Assembly: GCF_049856295.1 (NCBI RefSeq)
Contig: NZ_JBNDMZ010000001.1
Location: 62,001-126,000 of the forward strand
DNA length: 64,000 nucleotides
Direction of reading: 5' to 3'
DNA from: JB111 sp049856295
Lineage (GTDB): Bacteria; Actinomycetota; Actinomycetes; Actinomycetales; Actinomycetaceae
Shown here: positions 7,028-15,377 of the stretch, piece after piece
Layout of the letters: each line of letters begins with the position of its first letter
How positions within the stretch are numbered: position 1 is the stretch's first letter
Notes under the pieces: generated by a model
The model's input: only the letters and a program-made list of their open reading frames with translations
The model's database searches: none
What the model was told of the DNA's origin: nothing
Translations under genes and position numbers: made by a program

Positions 7028-8005
7028 ATGGCCTCCTCACGCGTAGTCCAGGGTCTCGGCCTTCTGGCAGGAGCCTCTCTCGTCCTCACTGCGTGCGGCG
7101 GGGACGACTCGGAGACCGACTCCCAGACGATCACCCTGGGTTTCCCGGGCACGATCGGCCCCACCGACACCCCGATCATTGCGGCCCTCAACTCCCTTGG
7201 GGAGGAGGGCTGGGACGTCGAGTACATCGAGTTCGACTCGCCGGACGTGCAGACCCAGGCGCTGATGGGCGGCGACATCAACGTTGCCTCCATGGGTCCG
7301 GCGACCGTCATGGCCGCCGATGAGGGTGGCGCCGAGCTGACGATGGTCGGCAACAACAACATCCTCGACTACCTCATCGTCGGATCCGCGGACGTCGAGA
7401 CCTGCGCGGACCTCGACGGACGGACGGTGGCCTACCACTCCGAGGGATCCACCAGCACGGCTCACCTGCGCCGCTACCTCGAGGAGTCGTGCCCCGAGGC
7501 CGAGCCCGAGTTCGTCGTCATCTCCGGGTCGAGCAACCGTGTGACCGCCCTTCTCGACGGTCAGATCGACGGGACGATCGTCCGAGTCGAGGACTGGATG
7601 AGCGTCGAGCCGGACGAGAGCGTCGCGCACGTCATCGACAACCTCGTTGAGACGCAGGCGGACCTGCTCACCCAGACCATCGTCGTCGACGGGGCCCAGG
7701 ACGGGGGAGCGGCCGAGGCGGCTTCCGCCCTGCTCGCCGCCCTCGAGGAGCAGTTCGCGGCCGTGAACGAGGACCCCGCGGCCTTCGCGGAGACCGCGGC
7801 CGAGATCCTCGAGTCGGAGCCCGCCGAGGTGCAGACCGTCCTCGAGGCACTGGTGGAGAACGGGACGTTCCCCGAGACCCCTGAGCTGGATCCGGCAAGC
7901 GTGGACGCGACCATCGGCTTCTACCGCGAAGCCGAGGTGATCGGTGACGAGCTGAACGCCGACGCCGTGGCCGACTTCGAGGTGGCCGGAGGAGGTTCGC
8001 AGTGA
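7028..8005 (+). CDS. ABC transporter substrate-binding lipoprotein (NMT1/SsuA family)
   Basis: The 325-residue protein has a lipoprotein signal: basic start, hydrophobic GLGLLAGASLVL, lipobox LTAC with Cys near residue 20, then an acidic linker. The mature part has the periplasmic-binding fold of the nitrate/sulfonate/thiamine-precursor group, e.g. GFPGTIGPTDTPIIAALN and GDINVASMGPATVMAADEGG. The substrate cannot be read directly. Co-transcription with aromatic-acid-type catabolic genes suggests an organic acid. ATG 7028 follows GAAGGAG with a 9-nt spacer; the in-frame TTG at 7019 is too close to that site. Confidence 0.85.
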   Translation: MASSRVVQGLGLLAGASLVLTACGGDDSETDSQTITLGFPGTIGPTDTPIIAALNSLGEEGWDVEYIEFDSPDVQTQALMGGDINVASMGPATVMAADEGGAELTMVGNNNILDYLIVGSADVETCADLDGRTVAYHSEGSTSTAHLRRYLEESCPEAEPEFVVISGSSNRVTALLDGQIDGTIVRVEDWMSVEPDESVAHVIDNLVETQADLLTQTIVVDGAQDGGAAEAASALLAALEEQFAAVNEDPAAFAETAAEILESEPAEVQTVLEALVENGTFPETPELDPASVDATIGFYREAEVIGDELNADAVADFEVAGGGSQ

Positions 8006-8838
8006 CGGCGGCTGCGCCGCACGCCGGGCACCGCACGCGGCGAGAGCTCGTCGACCTTCCCTCGACGCCGCGCGTCACGCTCCGCCAGAAGTTGAGCCGC
8101 GCCGAGTCCTGGGGCGTGCGGATCGCGACGATCGTCGTCTTCGCCGTGGTCTGGGAGGTCGGCGCACGGTGGACCGACTCGCTCCTGATGCCGACCTTCC
8201 TCGAGGCGATGGCGGCCCTGTGGGAGATCGCCTTCGTCACCGGTGAGATGTGGCCGGCTCTCGCGCGCTCGAACGTCGCCCTACTCATCGGGTATCCCGT
8301 CGCGGTCCTCATCGCGGTTCCCCTCGGACTGGCTATGGCGCGTTGGAAGTCCGTCGACCGCGCCTTCGGGCCGATCACCGCCGTCAGCCTCTCGCTGCCG
8401 ATCGCGCCGCTCATCCCCGTCGTCCTCGTGGCCATGGGGCTCGGGCTCACGCCGCGAGTCTTCATCATCGTGCTCTTCAGCTGGGTCTTCATCACGACCA
8501 ACGTCCGGGCGGGCGTCCGGGCGGTCGACCACACGCTCGTTGAGATGGCCGGCTCCTACGGCGCATCGGAGTCGCAGCTCTGGCGCCGTGTGCTCATCCC
8601 GGGCGCGTTCCCGGCGATCATGACCGGACTGCGAACCGGGCTCGGTCGCGCATTCGCCGGGATGATCATCGTCGAACTCATCATGCTCCCCATCGGCATC
8701 GGCTCCCTGATGCTCGACTATCGGGGCTTCTTCCAGGCAGACAAGCTCTACGCCCTCACCATCGCCGTTGCCGTCGAAGGCATCGTGCTCGCACTCGTCA
8801 TGCAGGCGTTCGAACGCCGCGCCCAGCGCTGGAAGTAA
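8002..8838 (+). CDS. ABC transporter permease (SsuC/TauC type)
   Basis: The 278-residue protein has about six transmembrane segments and the BPD-type permease signature (EMAGSYGASESQLWRRVLIPGAFPAIMTGLR, the EAA loop, residues about 178-208) that docks onto the ATPase. GTG 8002 overlaps the stop of the binding-protein gene (GTGA), with GGAGGAGG just upstream, so translation is coupled. A second, different permease follows at 9643, so the transporter probably uses a heterodimer. Confidence 0.88.
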   Translation: MTAAAPHAGHRTRRELVDLPSTPRVTLRQKLSRAESWGVRIATIVVFAVVWEVGARWTDSLLMPTFLEAMAALWEIAFVTGEMWPALARSNVALLIGYPVAVLIAVPLGLAMARWKSVDRAFGPITAVSLSLPIAPLIPVVLVAMGLGLTPRVFIIVLFSWVFITTNVRAGVRAVDHTLVEMAGSYGASESQLWRRVLIPGAFPAIMTGLRTGLGRAFAGMIIVELIMLPIGIGSLMLDYRGFFQADKLYALTIAVAVEGIVLALVMQAFERRAQRWK

Positions 8839-8872
8839 CGGCGCCCGAACGCTTCGAAGGATCGAGGAACCC

Positions 8873-9646
8873 ATGATCACCATCGAGAACGTCAACCACC
8901 GCTATGTCAGCGAGGGCCGTGGAGAGACGGTCGCCCTCAAGGACGTCGACCTCACGATCAACGACAACGAGTTCATCACCGTCATCGGTCCGTCCGGCTG
9001 CGGGAAGACCACGCTCATGCGCGCGGTCGGCGGGCTCGTCATCCCCACCGAGGGTGACGTCGCCATCGACGGCGCGCGGGTCACCGGGCCCCATCAGAAG
9101 GCGGCCATCGTCTTCCAGAACTTCGCACTCCTGCCGTGGGAGACGGTCGAGAAGAACGTCGCCTTCGGTCTTGAGCTGTCCGGCCTGTCCAAGAACGAGC
9201 GTCTCGACAAGGCCCGCGCCTACATCTCCAAGGTAGGCCTTGACGGCTTCGAGCAGAAGTACCCCCGAGAGCTCTCGGGCGGAATGCAGCAGCGCGTCGG
9301 GCTTGCCCGGGCGCTCGCCGTCGAGAGCCCCATCCTCCTGATGGACGAGCCGTTCGGCGCGCTCGACCAGCAGACCCGCAGGTACATGCAGGAGGAGCTC
9401 CTCGACATCTGGCAGCAGGACCGCCGCACGGTCATCTTCGTCACGCACGACATGGAGGAAGCGGTCCTCCTCGGCGATCGGATCGTCCTCATGTCCGCGC
9501 GACCGGGGAAGATCGAGGAGGTCATCGACGTCGATCTTCCGCGCCCGCGTTCCGCCGAGACCGCGGAGAACAGCCCGGAGCTGGTACGACTCAAGGAATA
9601 CCTCTGGAAGCGGCTGCGCGACATGCACGAGCAGGCTGCCGCATGA
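8873..9646 (+). CDS. ABC transporter ATPase (SsuB/TauB type)
   Basis: The 257-residue ATPase has all ABC motifs: Walker A GPSGCGKTT (residues about 38-46), Q-loop VFQNFALLPW, signature LSGGMQQR (about 137-144), Walker B LLMDEPFGALD and switch His THD. ALLPW after the Q-loop is typical of the nitrate/taurine importer class. The chosen ATG at 8873 starts directly with MITIENVNHRY; the longer open frame upstream overlaps the permease end. It lies between two permease genes, giving a permease-ATPase-permease order. Confidence 0.92.
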   Translation: MITIENVNHRYVSEGRGETVALKDVDLTINDNEFITVIGPSGCGKTTLMRAVGGLVIPTEGDVAIDGARVTGPHQKAAIVFQNFALLPWETVEKNVAFGLELSGLSKNERLDKARAYISKVGLDGFEQKYPRELSGGMQQRVGLARALAVESPILLMDEPFGALDQQTRRYMQEELLDIWQQDRRTVIFVTHDMEEAVLLGDRIVLMSARPGKIEEVIDVDLPRPRSAETAENSPELVRLKEYLWKRLRDMHEQAAA

Positions 9647-10449
9647 CCGCCGTCGCCGACGCAACCGGGACGACCACCGGGACCGCCCGTTCGCCCCGGA
9701 TCCCGCGCGCCGTCCGCAACGGGTTCTCCACCTGGTCCGGCATCCTCGTCATCGTCGCCCTCTGGGAGCTGATCGGCCGGATCTTTACCCTCCAGTGGCT
9801 CCCGCCGTTCACGGAGGTTGCCGTCCAGCTCGGGGAGCTCTTCGCCGACGGCGTCATCCAGCCGCACCTGGTCGCCAGCTTCCGATCGCTCGCGATCGGG
9901 TTCGCCATCTCATTGGTGGTCGGGCTCGGCGTCGGCGTCCTCATGGGGCTCTCCTCGCGCGTCTTCACGGCGCTGGACATCTACGTCAACGCGATGCTGT
10001 TCGTACCGGCACTCACCTTCGCCCCGATCCTCTTCGCGGCCTTCGGTCTCTCGGACACCACCCGCGTCGCCGTCGTCATCCTTTACGCGGTCTTCATCAT
10101 CATCATCAATACCGCGGCCGGCATCCGTGACGTCGACGACCCGCTCATCGACATGGCGGCCTCCTTCGGCGCCTCCCGGTGGCAGACGGTCGTCAAGGTC
10201 ATCATCCCGTCGGCCGTTCCGCTGATCCTCGCCGGCATCCGGCTCGGGACCGGCCGTGCCGTCAAGGGAATGATCAACGGCGAGATGTTCATCGCGCTCA
10301 TCGGCCTCGGCGGACTCGCCGCCCGGTTCGGCGACGAGAGCGACTTCCCGTCGGTGTGGGCCATGGCGGTCTTCATCATGATCATCGCCGTCGCCCTCAA
10401 CGAGATCGTCAGCTGGGCGGAGAAGAGGTTGACGTCGTGGTACGCCTGA
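9643..10449 (+). CDS. Second ABC transporter permease
   Basis: The 268-residue protein has about six transmembrane segments and its own EAA loop (DMAASFGASRWQTVVKVIIPSAVPLILAGIR, residues about 168-198). It starts in an ATGA overlap with the ATPase stop. Sequence divergence from the permease at 8002 shows that the two are separate subunits of one importer and not a fresh duplication. Confidence 0.88.
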   Translation: MTAVADATGTTTGTARSPRIPRAVRNGFSTWSGILVIVALWELIGRIFTLQWLPPFTEVAVQLGELFADGVIQPHLVASFRSLAIGFAISLVVGLGVGVLMGLSSRVFTALDIYVNAMLFVPALTFAPILFAAFGLSDTTRVAVVILYAVFIIIINTAAGIRDVDDPLIDMAASFGASRWQTVVKVIIPSAVPLILAGIRLGTGRAVKGMINGEMFIALIGLGGLAARFGDESDFPSVWAMAVFIMIIAVALNEIVSWAEKRLTSWYA

Positions 10450-12014
10450 GCACCGAGAACCTGCCCACGGACCCGATCACCGACACCCTGGGACACCGTC
10501 CAGGCAAGATCGTCGCGGTCCACGTCGCCTACGCCTCGCGGGCGGCCGAGCGGGGCCGCAGCCCCGAGCACCCGTCGTACTTCCTCAAGGCGGCCTCGTC
10601 ACTCACCGGTCCAGGCGCGATCGGCCGACCGGCCGGCACCGAGCTGCTCAGCTTCGAGGGCGAGATCGCCCTGGTCATCGGCACCCCTGCGTTCCAGGTG
10701 AGCGTCGAGGACGCCTGGGCCCACGTCGGCTGGGTCACGGCGAGCAACGACCTCGGCCTGCAGGACCTCAAGTGGGCCGACCGCGGCTCCAACCTCCGGT
10801 CCAAGAGCTCGGACGGATTCACCCCGGTGGGTCCTGTCCTTCTCGCGGCCGCCGACCTGGACCCGGGGCGGCTCGCCGTCCGTACCTGGCTCGACGGCGA
10901 GCTCGTCCAAGAGGGCACGACGGACACTCTGCTGTTCTCCTTCGCCGAGCTCGTCGCCGACCTCAGCCGCACGATGACCCTCGATGTCGGGGACGTCATC
11001 CTCACCGGCACACCTGCCGGTGCCTCGGTGGCCGTCCCCGGCCAGCTGGTCGAGGTCGAGGTGCTGAGCAGCGACGACCCGGGCCGGACGACCGGACGGC
11101 TGGCGACCTCGGTCGTCGGGGCGCCCGCCGTGGCGGGGGGAGGGGCCCCACCGCGCCTCGACGATGCCACCGTCGCCGACGCCTGGGGATCCCGGCGTCC
11201 GGCGGTGACGGCTGGTTCGGGCGAGCATGCTGCCTCGGCCGCGGCGTCGGCAGGGACCGGTGCCGCGAGCGACGGCTCCTGGCTCGACGCTGACCGGCGC
11301 GAGCGGCTCGGCCAAGTGGCGGTGGCGACGATCTCCTCCCAACTGCGCCGCCTCGGCCACCCGGACGCCAGCATCGACGGCGTCCATCCGCTAGTGCCGG
11401 GCACGCGGATCGTCGGCACGGCCCGCACGCTGCGCTACGTACCGTTCCGGCCGGACCTGTTCGCCACCCACGGCGGTGGCTACAACGCGCAGAAGCGCGC
11501 GATCGACACCGTCGGTGAGGGAGAGGTCCTCGTCATGGACGCCCGCCGGGACACAACCGCGGGCACCCTCGGCGACATCCTCGCGCTGCGCGCCCTGACC
11601 CGAGGGGCCGCCGGGATCATCACCGACGGATCGGTCCGCGACGCCGTCGCCGTCGCCGAGACCGGGCTCCCGGTCCTCGCCGGCGGACGTCATCCCTCCG
11701 TCCTCGGTCGGAACCACGTGCCCTGGGAGACGGACGTGACCGTCGCCTGCGGTGGCACGACCGTGCAGGTCGGCGACGTCATCGTCGCCGACGACGACGG
11801 AGCCGTCGTCGTGCCGCCCCACCTCCTCGACGAGGTCCTCACCGCCTCCGAGGCTCAGGAGGAGCAGGAGACGTACATCGCGGAGCAGATCCGCGGCGGG
11901 CACCCCGTCGACGGCCTCTACCCCATGAACGAGACCTGGCGGGCGCGCTACGACGCCCACCGGACCGACATAACGAGCGCGGAGCAGTCCGCGGCAAGGA
12001 GAGCAGACCGATGA
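10437..12014 (+). CDS. Fusion of an FAH-superfamily enzyme with an RraA/HMG-aldolase-like domain
   Basis: The 525-residue protein has two enzyme domains. Residues about 20-215 are an FAH domain: FEGEIALVIG near 72 gives the metal-binding ExE, KSSDGFTPVGP holds the third acidic ligand region, and GDVILTGTPAG lies near 183. FAH enzymes of this type include the HpcE/HpaG isomerase-decarboxylase. After a low-complexity Ala/Ser linker (about 225-285), residues about 315-470 match the RraA-like class II aldolase fold (GTARTLRYVPF, GDILALRALTRGAAGIITDG, RD). GTG 10437 has GAGAAGAGG upstream and overlaps the permease end by 13 nt. Together the halves could isomerise or decarboxylate a ring-cleavage product and then cleave it to pyruvate; this is inference. 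Confidence 0.8.
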   Translation: MVRLSTENLPTDPITDTLGHRPGKIVAVHVAYASRAAERGRSPEHPSYFLKAASSLTGPGAIGRPAGTELLSFEGEIALVIGTPAFQVSVEDAWAHVGWVTASNDLGLQDLKWADRGSNLRSKSSDGFTPVGPVLLAAADLDPGRLAVRTWLDGELVQEGTTDTLLFSFAELVADLSRTMTLDVGDVILTGTPAGASVAVPGQLVEVEVLSSDDPGRTTGRLATSVVGAPAVAGGGAPPRLDDATVADAWGSRRPAVTAGSGEHAASAAASAGTGAASDGSWLDADRRERLGQVAVATISSQLRRLGHPDASIDGVHPLVPGTRIVGTARTLRYVPFRPDLFATHGGGYNAQKRAIDTVGEGEVLVMDARRDTTAGTLGDILALRALTRGAAGIITDGSVRDAVAVAETGLPVLAGGRHPSVLGRNHVPWETDVTVACGGTTVQVGDVIVADDDGAVVVPPHLLDEVLTASEAQEEQETYIAEQIRGGHPVDGLYPMNETWRARYDAHRTDITSAEQSAARRADR

Positions 12015-12961
12015 GCTTCCGCTCGAACCCGGCGTCGATCACGGGATCGATCGCCCCCGTCGTCACCCCGTTCACCGAGGACGGCGCCGTCGATCACGAC
12101 AGCCTCCGTCGCCTCGTCGACTGGCAGATCGAGTCCGGCTCGACCGGCATCTCCATCGGCGGTTCAACCGGCGAACCGTCCGCGCAGACTCTCGATGAGC
12201 GTGCCGAGGCGATCCGCACGGTCTCCACGGCCATCGACGGCCGCGTCCCGTTCCTGCCGGGCACCGGCAGCGCGCGACTCGACGAGACCCTCGAGCTGAC
12301 GTCGATCGCCCGGGACGCCGGGGCAGACCTCGCGCTCGTCATCACCCCCTACTACGCGCGCCCGACCCAGGAGGCGCTCTACCAGTGGTACGCGACGGTG
12401 TGCCGCGAGTTCCCCGACCTCCCGGTGGCGGCCTACAACGTGCCGGTCCGCACCGCCGTGGAACTGGCGCCCGAGACCATCGCACGTCTGTTCCGCGACT
12501 TCGACAGCTTCGTCGGTGTGAAGGAGACGACGAAGGACTTCGAGCACTTCTCGCGCGTTCGTCACGCCGCCGGGCCCGAGATCCTCATGTGGTCCGGCAT
12601 CGAGCTGCTCTGCCTTCCGCTGCTGGCGCTCGGCGGTCAGGGATTCATATCTGCGCTCGCCAACATCGCCCCCGCCGCGGTCGCCGAGATGTACCGGGCG
12701 GCCGACGCCGGCGACTGGGACCGCGCACGCGAGATCCACTACGGCGTCCACCCGCTCGTCGACCTGCTCTTCGTAGAGACCAATCCAGCACCCGCGAAGT
12801 GGCTCATGGCCGAGCGCGGCCTCATCACCTCCTCGATGGTCCGGCCGCCGCTCGTCGGGCTCTCCGACTCCGGGCAGACGACGGTGCGATCGCTCGTCGA
12901 CCAGGCCGGCCAGTACCTCACCCCCGTCCCGACCGCCACGACCGACCGCACCGCCGGTTGA
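12011..12961 (+). CDS. DapA-family class I aldolase
   Basis: The 316-residue protein is a dihydrodipicolinate synthase / N-acetylneuraminate lyase superfamily TIM barrel. GGSTGEP (residues about 50-56) replaces the canonical GTTGE substrate loop. YNVP (about 142) supplies the catalytic Tyr. GVKETTKD (Lys about 170) supplies the Schiff-base Lys. True DapA is unlikely because of the altered loop and the catabolic context; a pyruvate-releasing aldolase for the pathway is more likely. It starts in an ATGA overlap with the fusion gene, after AAGGAGAG. Two aldolase candidates thus sit side by side in this operon. Confidence 0.85.
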   Translation: MSFRSNPASITGSIAPVVTPFTEDGAVDHDSLRRLVDWQIESGSTGISIGGSTGEPSAQTLDERAEAIRTVSTAIDGRVPFLPGTGSARLDETLELTSIARDAGADLALVITPYYARPTQEALYQWYATVCREFPDLPVAAYNVPVRTAVELAPETIARLFRDFDSFVGVKETTKDFEHFSRVRHAAGPEILMWSGIELLCLPLLALGGQGFISALANIAPAAVAEMYRAADAGDWDRAREIHYGVHPLVDLLFVETNPAPAKWLMAERGLITSSMVRPPLVGLSDSGQTTVRSLVDQAGQYLTPVPTATTDRTAG

Positions 12962-12972
12962 GGGAGCACGAG

Positions 12973-14496
12973 ATGACCACGCACGCCGATCCCAGCACCG
13001 ACCTCCCGCACGCACGGCCCGCGAACCTCCCCGACCGGATCCGGCACCACATCGGTGGCGTCGACGTCGACTCCGTGTCCGGGGAGACCCTCGAGGTCAT
13101 CGACCCGACGACGAACCGGCCGTACCTCACCGCCGCGGCCGGGGACAAGGCCGACATCGACAGGGCCGTCGCTGCCGCCAAGGACGCCTTCGAGAACGGA
13201 CCTTGGCCCCGAATGAAGGCTCGGGAGCGTCATCGGATCCTCCACCGCATCGCCGACGCGGTGGAGTCCCGGGAACACGAGCTCGCCGCGATGGAGTCCT
13301 TCGACACCGGCCTGCCGATCGCCCAGGCCCGAGGGCAGGCGCGTCGGGCGGCAGAGAACTTCCGGTTCTTCGCTGACCTCGTCGTGGCTCAGCGTTCCGA
13401 CGCCTACGAGGTGCCCGGAGCGCAGGTCAACTACGTCCATCGTCGACCCGTCGGGGTGGCGGGCTTGATCACGCCGTGGAACACGCCGTTCATGCTCGAG
13501 TCGTGGAAGCTCGGTCCGGCGCTCGCATCGGGCTGCACCGTGGTGCTCAAGCCCGCGGAGTTCACGCCACTGTCCGCGTCGTTGTGGGCGGGGATCATGA
13601 AGGACGCGGGCGTCCCGGACGGGGTGTTCAACCTCGTCGGTGGCTACGGCGAGACGGCGGGTGACGCGCTCGTCAAGCACCCCGACGTCAGCCTCATCTC
13701 GTTCACCGGCGAGTCGAGCACCGGACAGACGATCTTCCGGAACTGCGCCGACGGGCTCAAGGGCATGTCGATGGAGCTCGGCGGGAAGTCTCCGGCGATC
13801 GTGTTCGCCGACGCCGACCTCGAGGCCGCCCTCGACTCCACGCTGTTCGGCGTCTTCTCCCTCAACGGCGAGCGCTGCACCGCGGGGTCCCGGATCCTCG
13901 TCGAGCGACCGATCTACGACGAATTCGTCCGCCGGTACGCCGAGCGTGCCGACAACGTGGTCGTCGGGCACCCGTCCGACCCGGGCACCGAGGTGGGGGC
14001 GCTCGTCCACCCCGAGCACTTCGCCAAGGTCTGGAGCTACGTCGAGGCCGGCAAGTCCGAGGGGCGGCTCGTCGCCGGCGGCACCCGTCCCGAGGGCCTC
14101 GAGGAGGGCAACTACCTGCGGCCCACCGTGTTTGCCGACGTCCCCGCGACCGCGTCGATCTTCCAGGAGGAGATCTTCGGTCCCGTCGTCGCCATCACCC
14201 CGTTCGACACGGAGGAGGAGGCGCTGCGCCTGGCCAACGACGTGCGGTACGGACTGGCCGCGTACGTCTGGACCACCGACCTTGAGCGGGCCCACACGTT
14301 CGCCCAGGGGGTCGAGTCCGGCATGGTGTGGGTCAACTCGCACAACGTCCGGGACCTGCGCACCCCGTTCGGCGGGGTCAAGGCCTCCGGGCTCGGGCAG
14401 GAGGGTGGGTACCGCTCGCTCGACTTCTACACCGAGCAGCAGGCCGTCCACATCTCCCTCGCCCCGGTTCACACGTCGCGCTTCGGCGCACGGTGA
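12973..14496 (+). CDS. hpaE: 5-carboxymethyl-2-hydroxymuconate semialdehyde dehydrogenase-like
   Basis: The 507-residue NAD-dependent aldehyde dehydrogenase has the general-base Glu in ELGGKSP (about 270) and the catalytic Cys in NGERCTAGSR (about 301). Strings such as GLITPWNTPFMLESWKLGPA, KPAEFTPLSASLWA and SFTGESSTGQTI match the HpaE subfamily, which oxidises the ring-cleavage product of homoprotocatechuate. ATG 12973 follows GAGGGAGCACGAG; the open frame upstream is a shadow of the aldolase gene. It is the last gene of the operon, ending just before a strong hairpin. Confidence 0.85.
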   Translation: MTTHADPSTDLPHARPANLPDRIRHHIGGVDVDSVSGETLEVIDPTTNRPYLTAAAGDKADIDRAVAAAKDAFENGPWPRMKARERHRILHRIADAVESREHELAAMESFDTGLPIAQARGQARRAAENFRFFADLVVAQRSDAYEVPGAQVNYVHRRPVGVAGLITPWNTPFMLESWKLGPALASGCTVVLKPAEFTPLSASLWAGIMKDAGVPDGVFNLVGGYGETAGDALVKHPDVSLISFTGESSTGQTIFRNCADGLKGMSMELGGKSPAIVFADADLEAALDSTLFGVFSLNGERCTAGSRILVERPIYDEFVRRYAERADNVVVGHPSDPGTEVGALVHPEHFAKVWSYVEAGKSEGRLVAGGTRPEGLEEGNYLRPTVFADVPATASIFQEEIFGPVVAITPFDTEEEALRLANDVRYGLAAYVWTTDLERAHTFAQGVESGMVWVNSHNVRDLRTPFGGVKASGLGQEGGYRSLDFYTEQQAVHISLAPVHTSRFGAR

Positions 14497-14503
14497 GTGC
14501 GGT

Positions 14504-14546
14504 GGGCGCCTCCCCGACGGGCGTGAACTCGCTCGGGGAGGCGCCC
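14504..14546 (+). terminator. Terminator of the transporter / catabolic operon
   Basis: GGGCGCCTCCCCGA (14504-14517) pairs perfectly with TCGGGGAGGCGCCC (14533-14546), a 14-bp stem with a 15-nt loop, 7 bp after the hpaE-like stop codon. Confidence 0.75.
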
Positions 14547-14553
14547 GGCAACC

Positions 14554-14559
14554 TACGAT
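14554..14559 (+). promoter_or_regulatory. -10 element of the GntR gene
   Basis: TACGAT directly after the preceding terminator. It gives a leader of about 16 nt that contains GGAGGG before ATG 14582. Confidence 0.5.
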
Positions 14560-14581
14560 CAAGTACCGGCTGGAGGGCAGA

Positions 14582-15268
14582 ATGACGAGCGACTCGAGCG
14601 CGACACGACGGAAGACGACCCCGTCGAAGTCCGAGCGTGTCTACAGCGAGCTCTATCGTCGGATCGTCGACGGCACCTACACGCCCGGCTACCGGCTCGT
14701 GCTCAGTCAGGTCGCCGAGAGCTTTGGCACCAGCGCCCTTCCCGTGAGGGAGGCGGTCCGCCGGCTCGAGGCGGAGGGGCTGGTGACGTACCGGCGCAAC
14801 ATCGGCGCCGAGGTCGCCGGCATCGATCCGGTCGGTTACGCGGACGTCATGCAGTCGATGGCACTCCTGGAGGGGTACGCCACGGCGCTCGCCGCGGAGC
14901 ACCTGACGGAACAGGACATCGCCACCGCCCGCGACATCAACGAGCAGCTGCGCCGCATGCGCGGTGAGGACTTCGACCCGGTCAGCTTCACCCGCCTCAA
15001 CCAGGAGTTCCACACGGTGCTGTGCGGGCCGTGCCCCAACGCCCACCTCACCGAGATGCTCGCCCGCGAGCAGGAACGGATGGGCGCCATTCGACGGTCG
15101 AGCTTCAGCTACGTCCCGGGACGGGCGCGTACCTCCGTCGAGGAGCACGACGAGATCCTCGCGCTCGTCTCGGCAGCCACGATCGACGTCGATCAGCTCG
15201 AGCGTGTCGCCCGCGACCACAAGCTCCACACCCTCACGCAGTTCCTCGCCAAGACCGCGAGCGCCTGA
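14582..15268 (+). CDS. GntR-family regulator (FadR/FCD type)
   Basis: The 228-residue protein has a winged HTH at residues about 17-80 (RIVDGTYTPGYRLVLSQVAE, then SALPVREAVRRLEAEGLV, the GntR recognition helix). An all-helical FCD-like effector domain follows, with likely metal or ligand residues in RLNQEFHTVLC (His about 146) and SVEEHDEIL (His about 190). It is transcribed on its own between two terminators and most likely controls the upstream operon through the inverted repeat at 6930-6950, and perhaps the dehydrogenase at 15378. The ligand would be a pathway intermediate. Confidence 0.88.
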   Translation: MTSDSSATRRKTTPSKSERVYSELYRRIVDGTYTPGYRLVLSQVAESFGTSALPVREAVRRLEAEGLVTYRRNIGAEVAGIDPVGYADVMQSMALLEGYATALAAEHLTEQDIATARDINEQLRRMRGEDFDPVSFTRLNQEFHTVLCGPCPNAHLTEMLAREQERMGAIRRSSFSYVPGRARTSVEEHDEILALVSAATIDVDQLERVARDHKLHTLTQFLAKTASA

Positions 15269-15324
15269 CCCCCAGGAATCCCCTGACACCCCGACGCGGA
15301 CCCTGCCGGCCTCGCGCTGCGAGC

Positions 15325-15354
15325 GCGCCGTGCCGTGAGGCTTCGGTACGGCGC
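15325..15354 (+). terminator. Hairpin after the GntR gene
   Basis: GCGCCGTGCCG (15325-15335) pairs with CGGTACGGCGC (15344-15354), 11 bp with one G-U, 57 bp after the gntR stop and 24 bp before the aldehyde dehydrogenase start. Confidence 0.5.
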
Positions 15355-15377
15355 CGGACCAGACCAAGGAGACGACG

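Noticed and set aside
12011..12961. True dihydrodipicolinate synthase (dapA)
   Set aside because: The substrate loop is GGSTGE, the gene sits inside a catabolic operon, and no other lysine-pathway gene is near.
12385..12972. Longer start for the HpaE-like dehydrogenase
   Set aside because: The upstream part lies in another frame of the aldolase gene; ATG 12973 has a ribosome binding site and gives the family's normal N-terminus.
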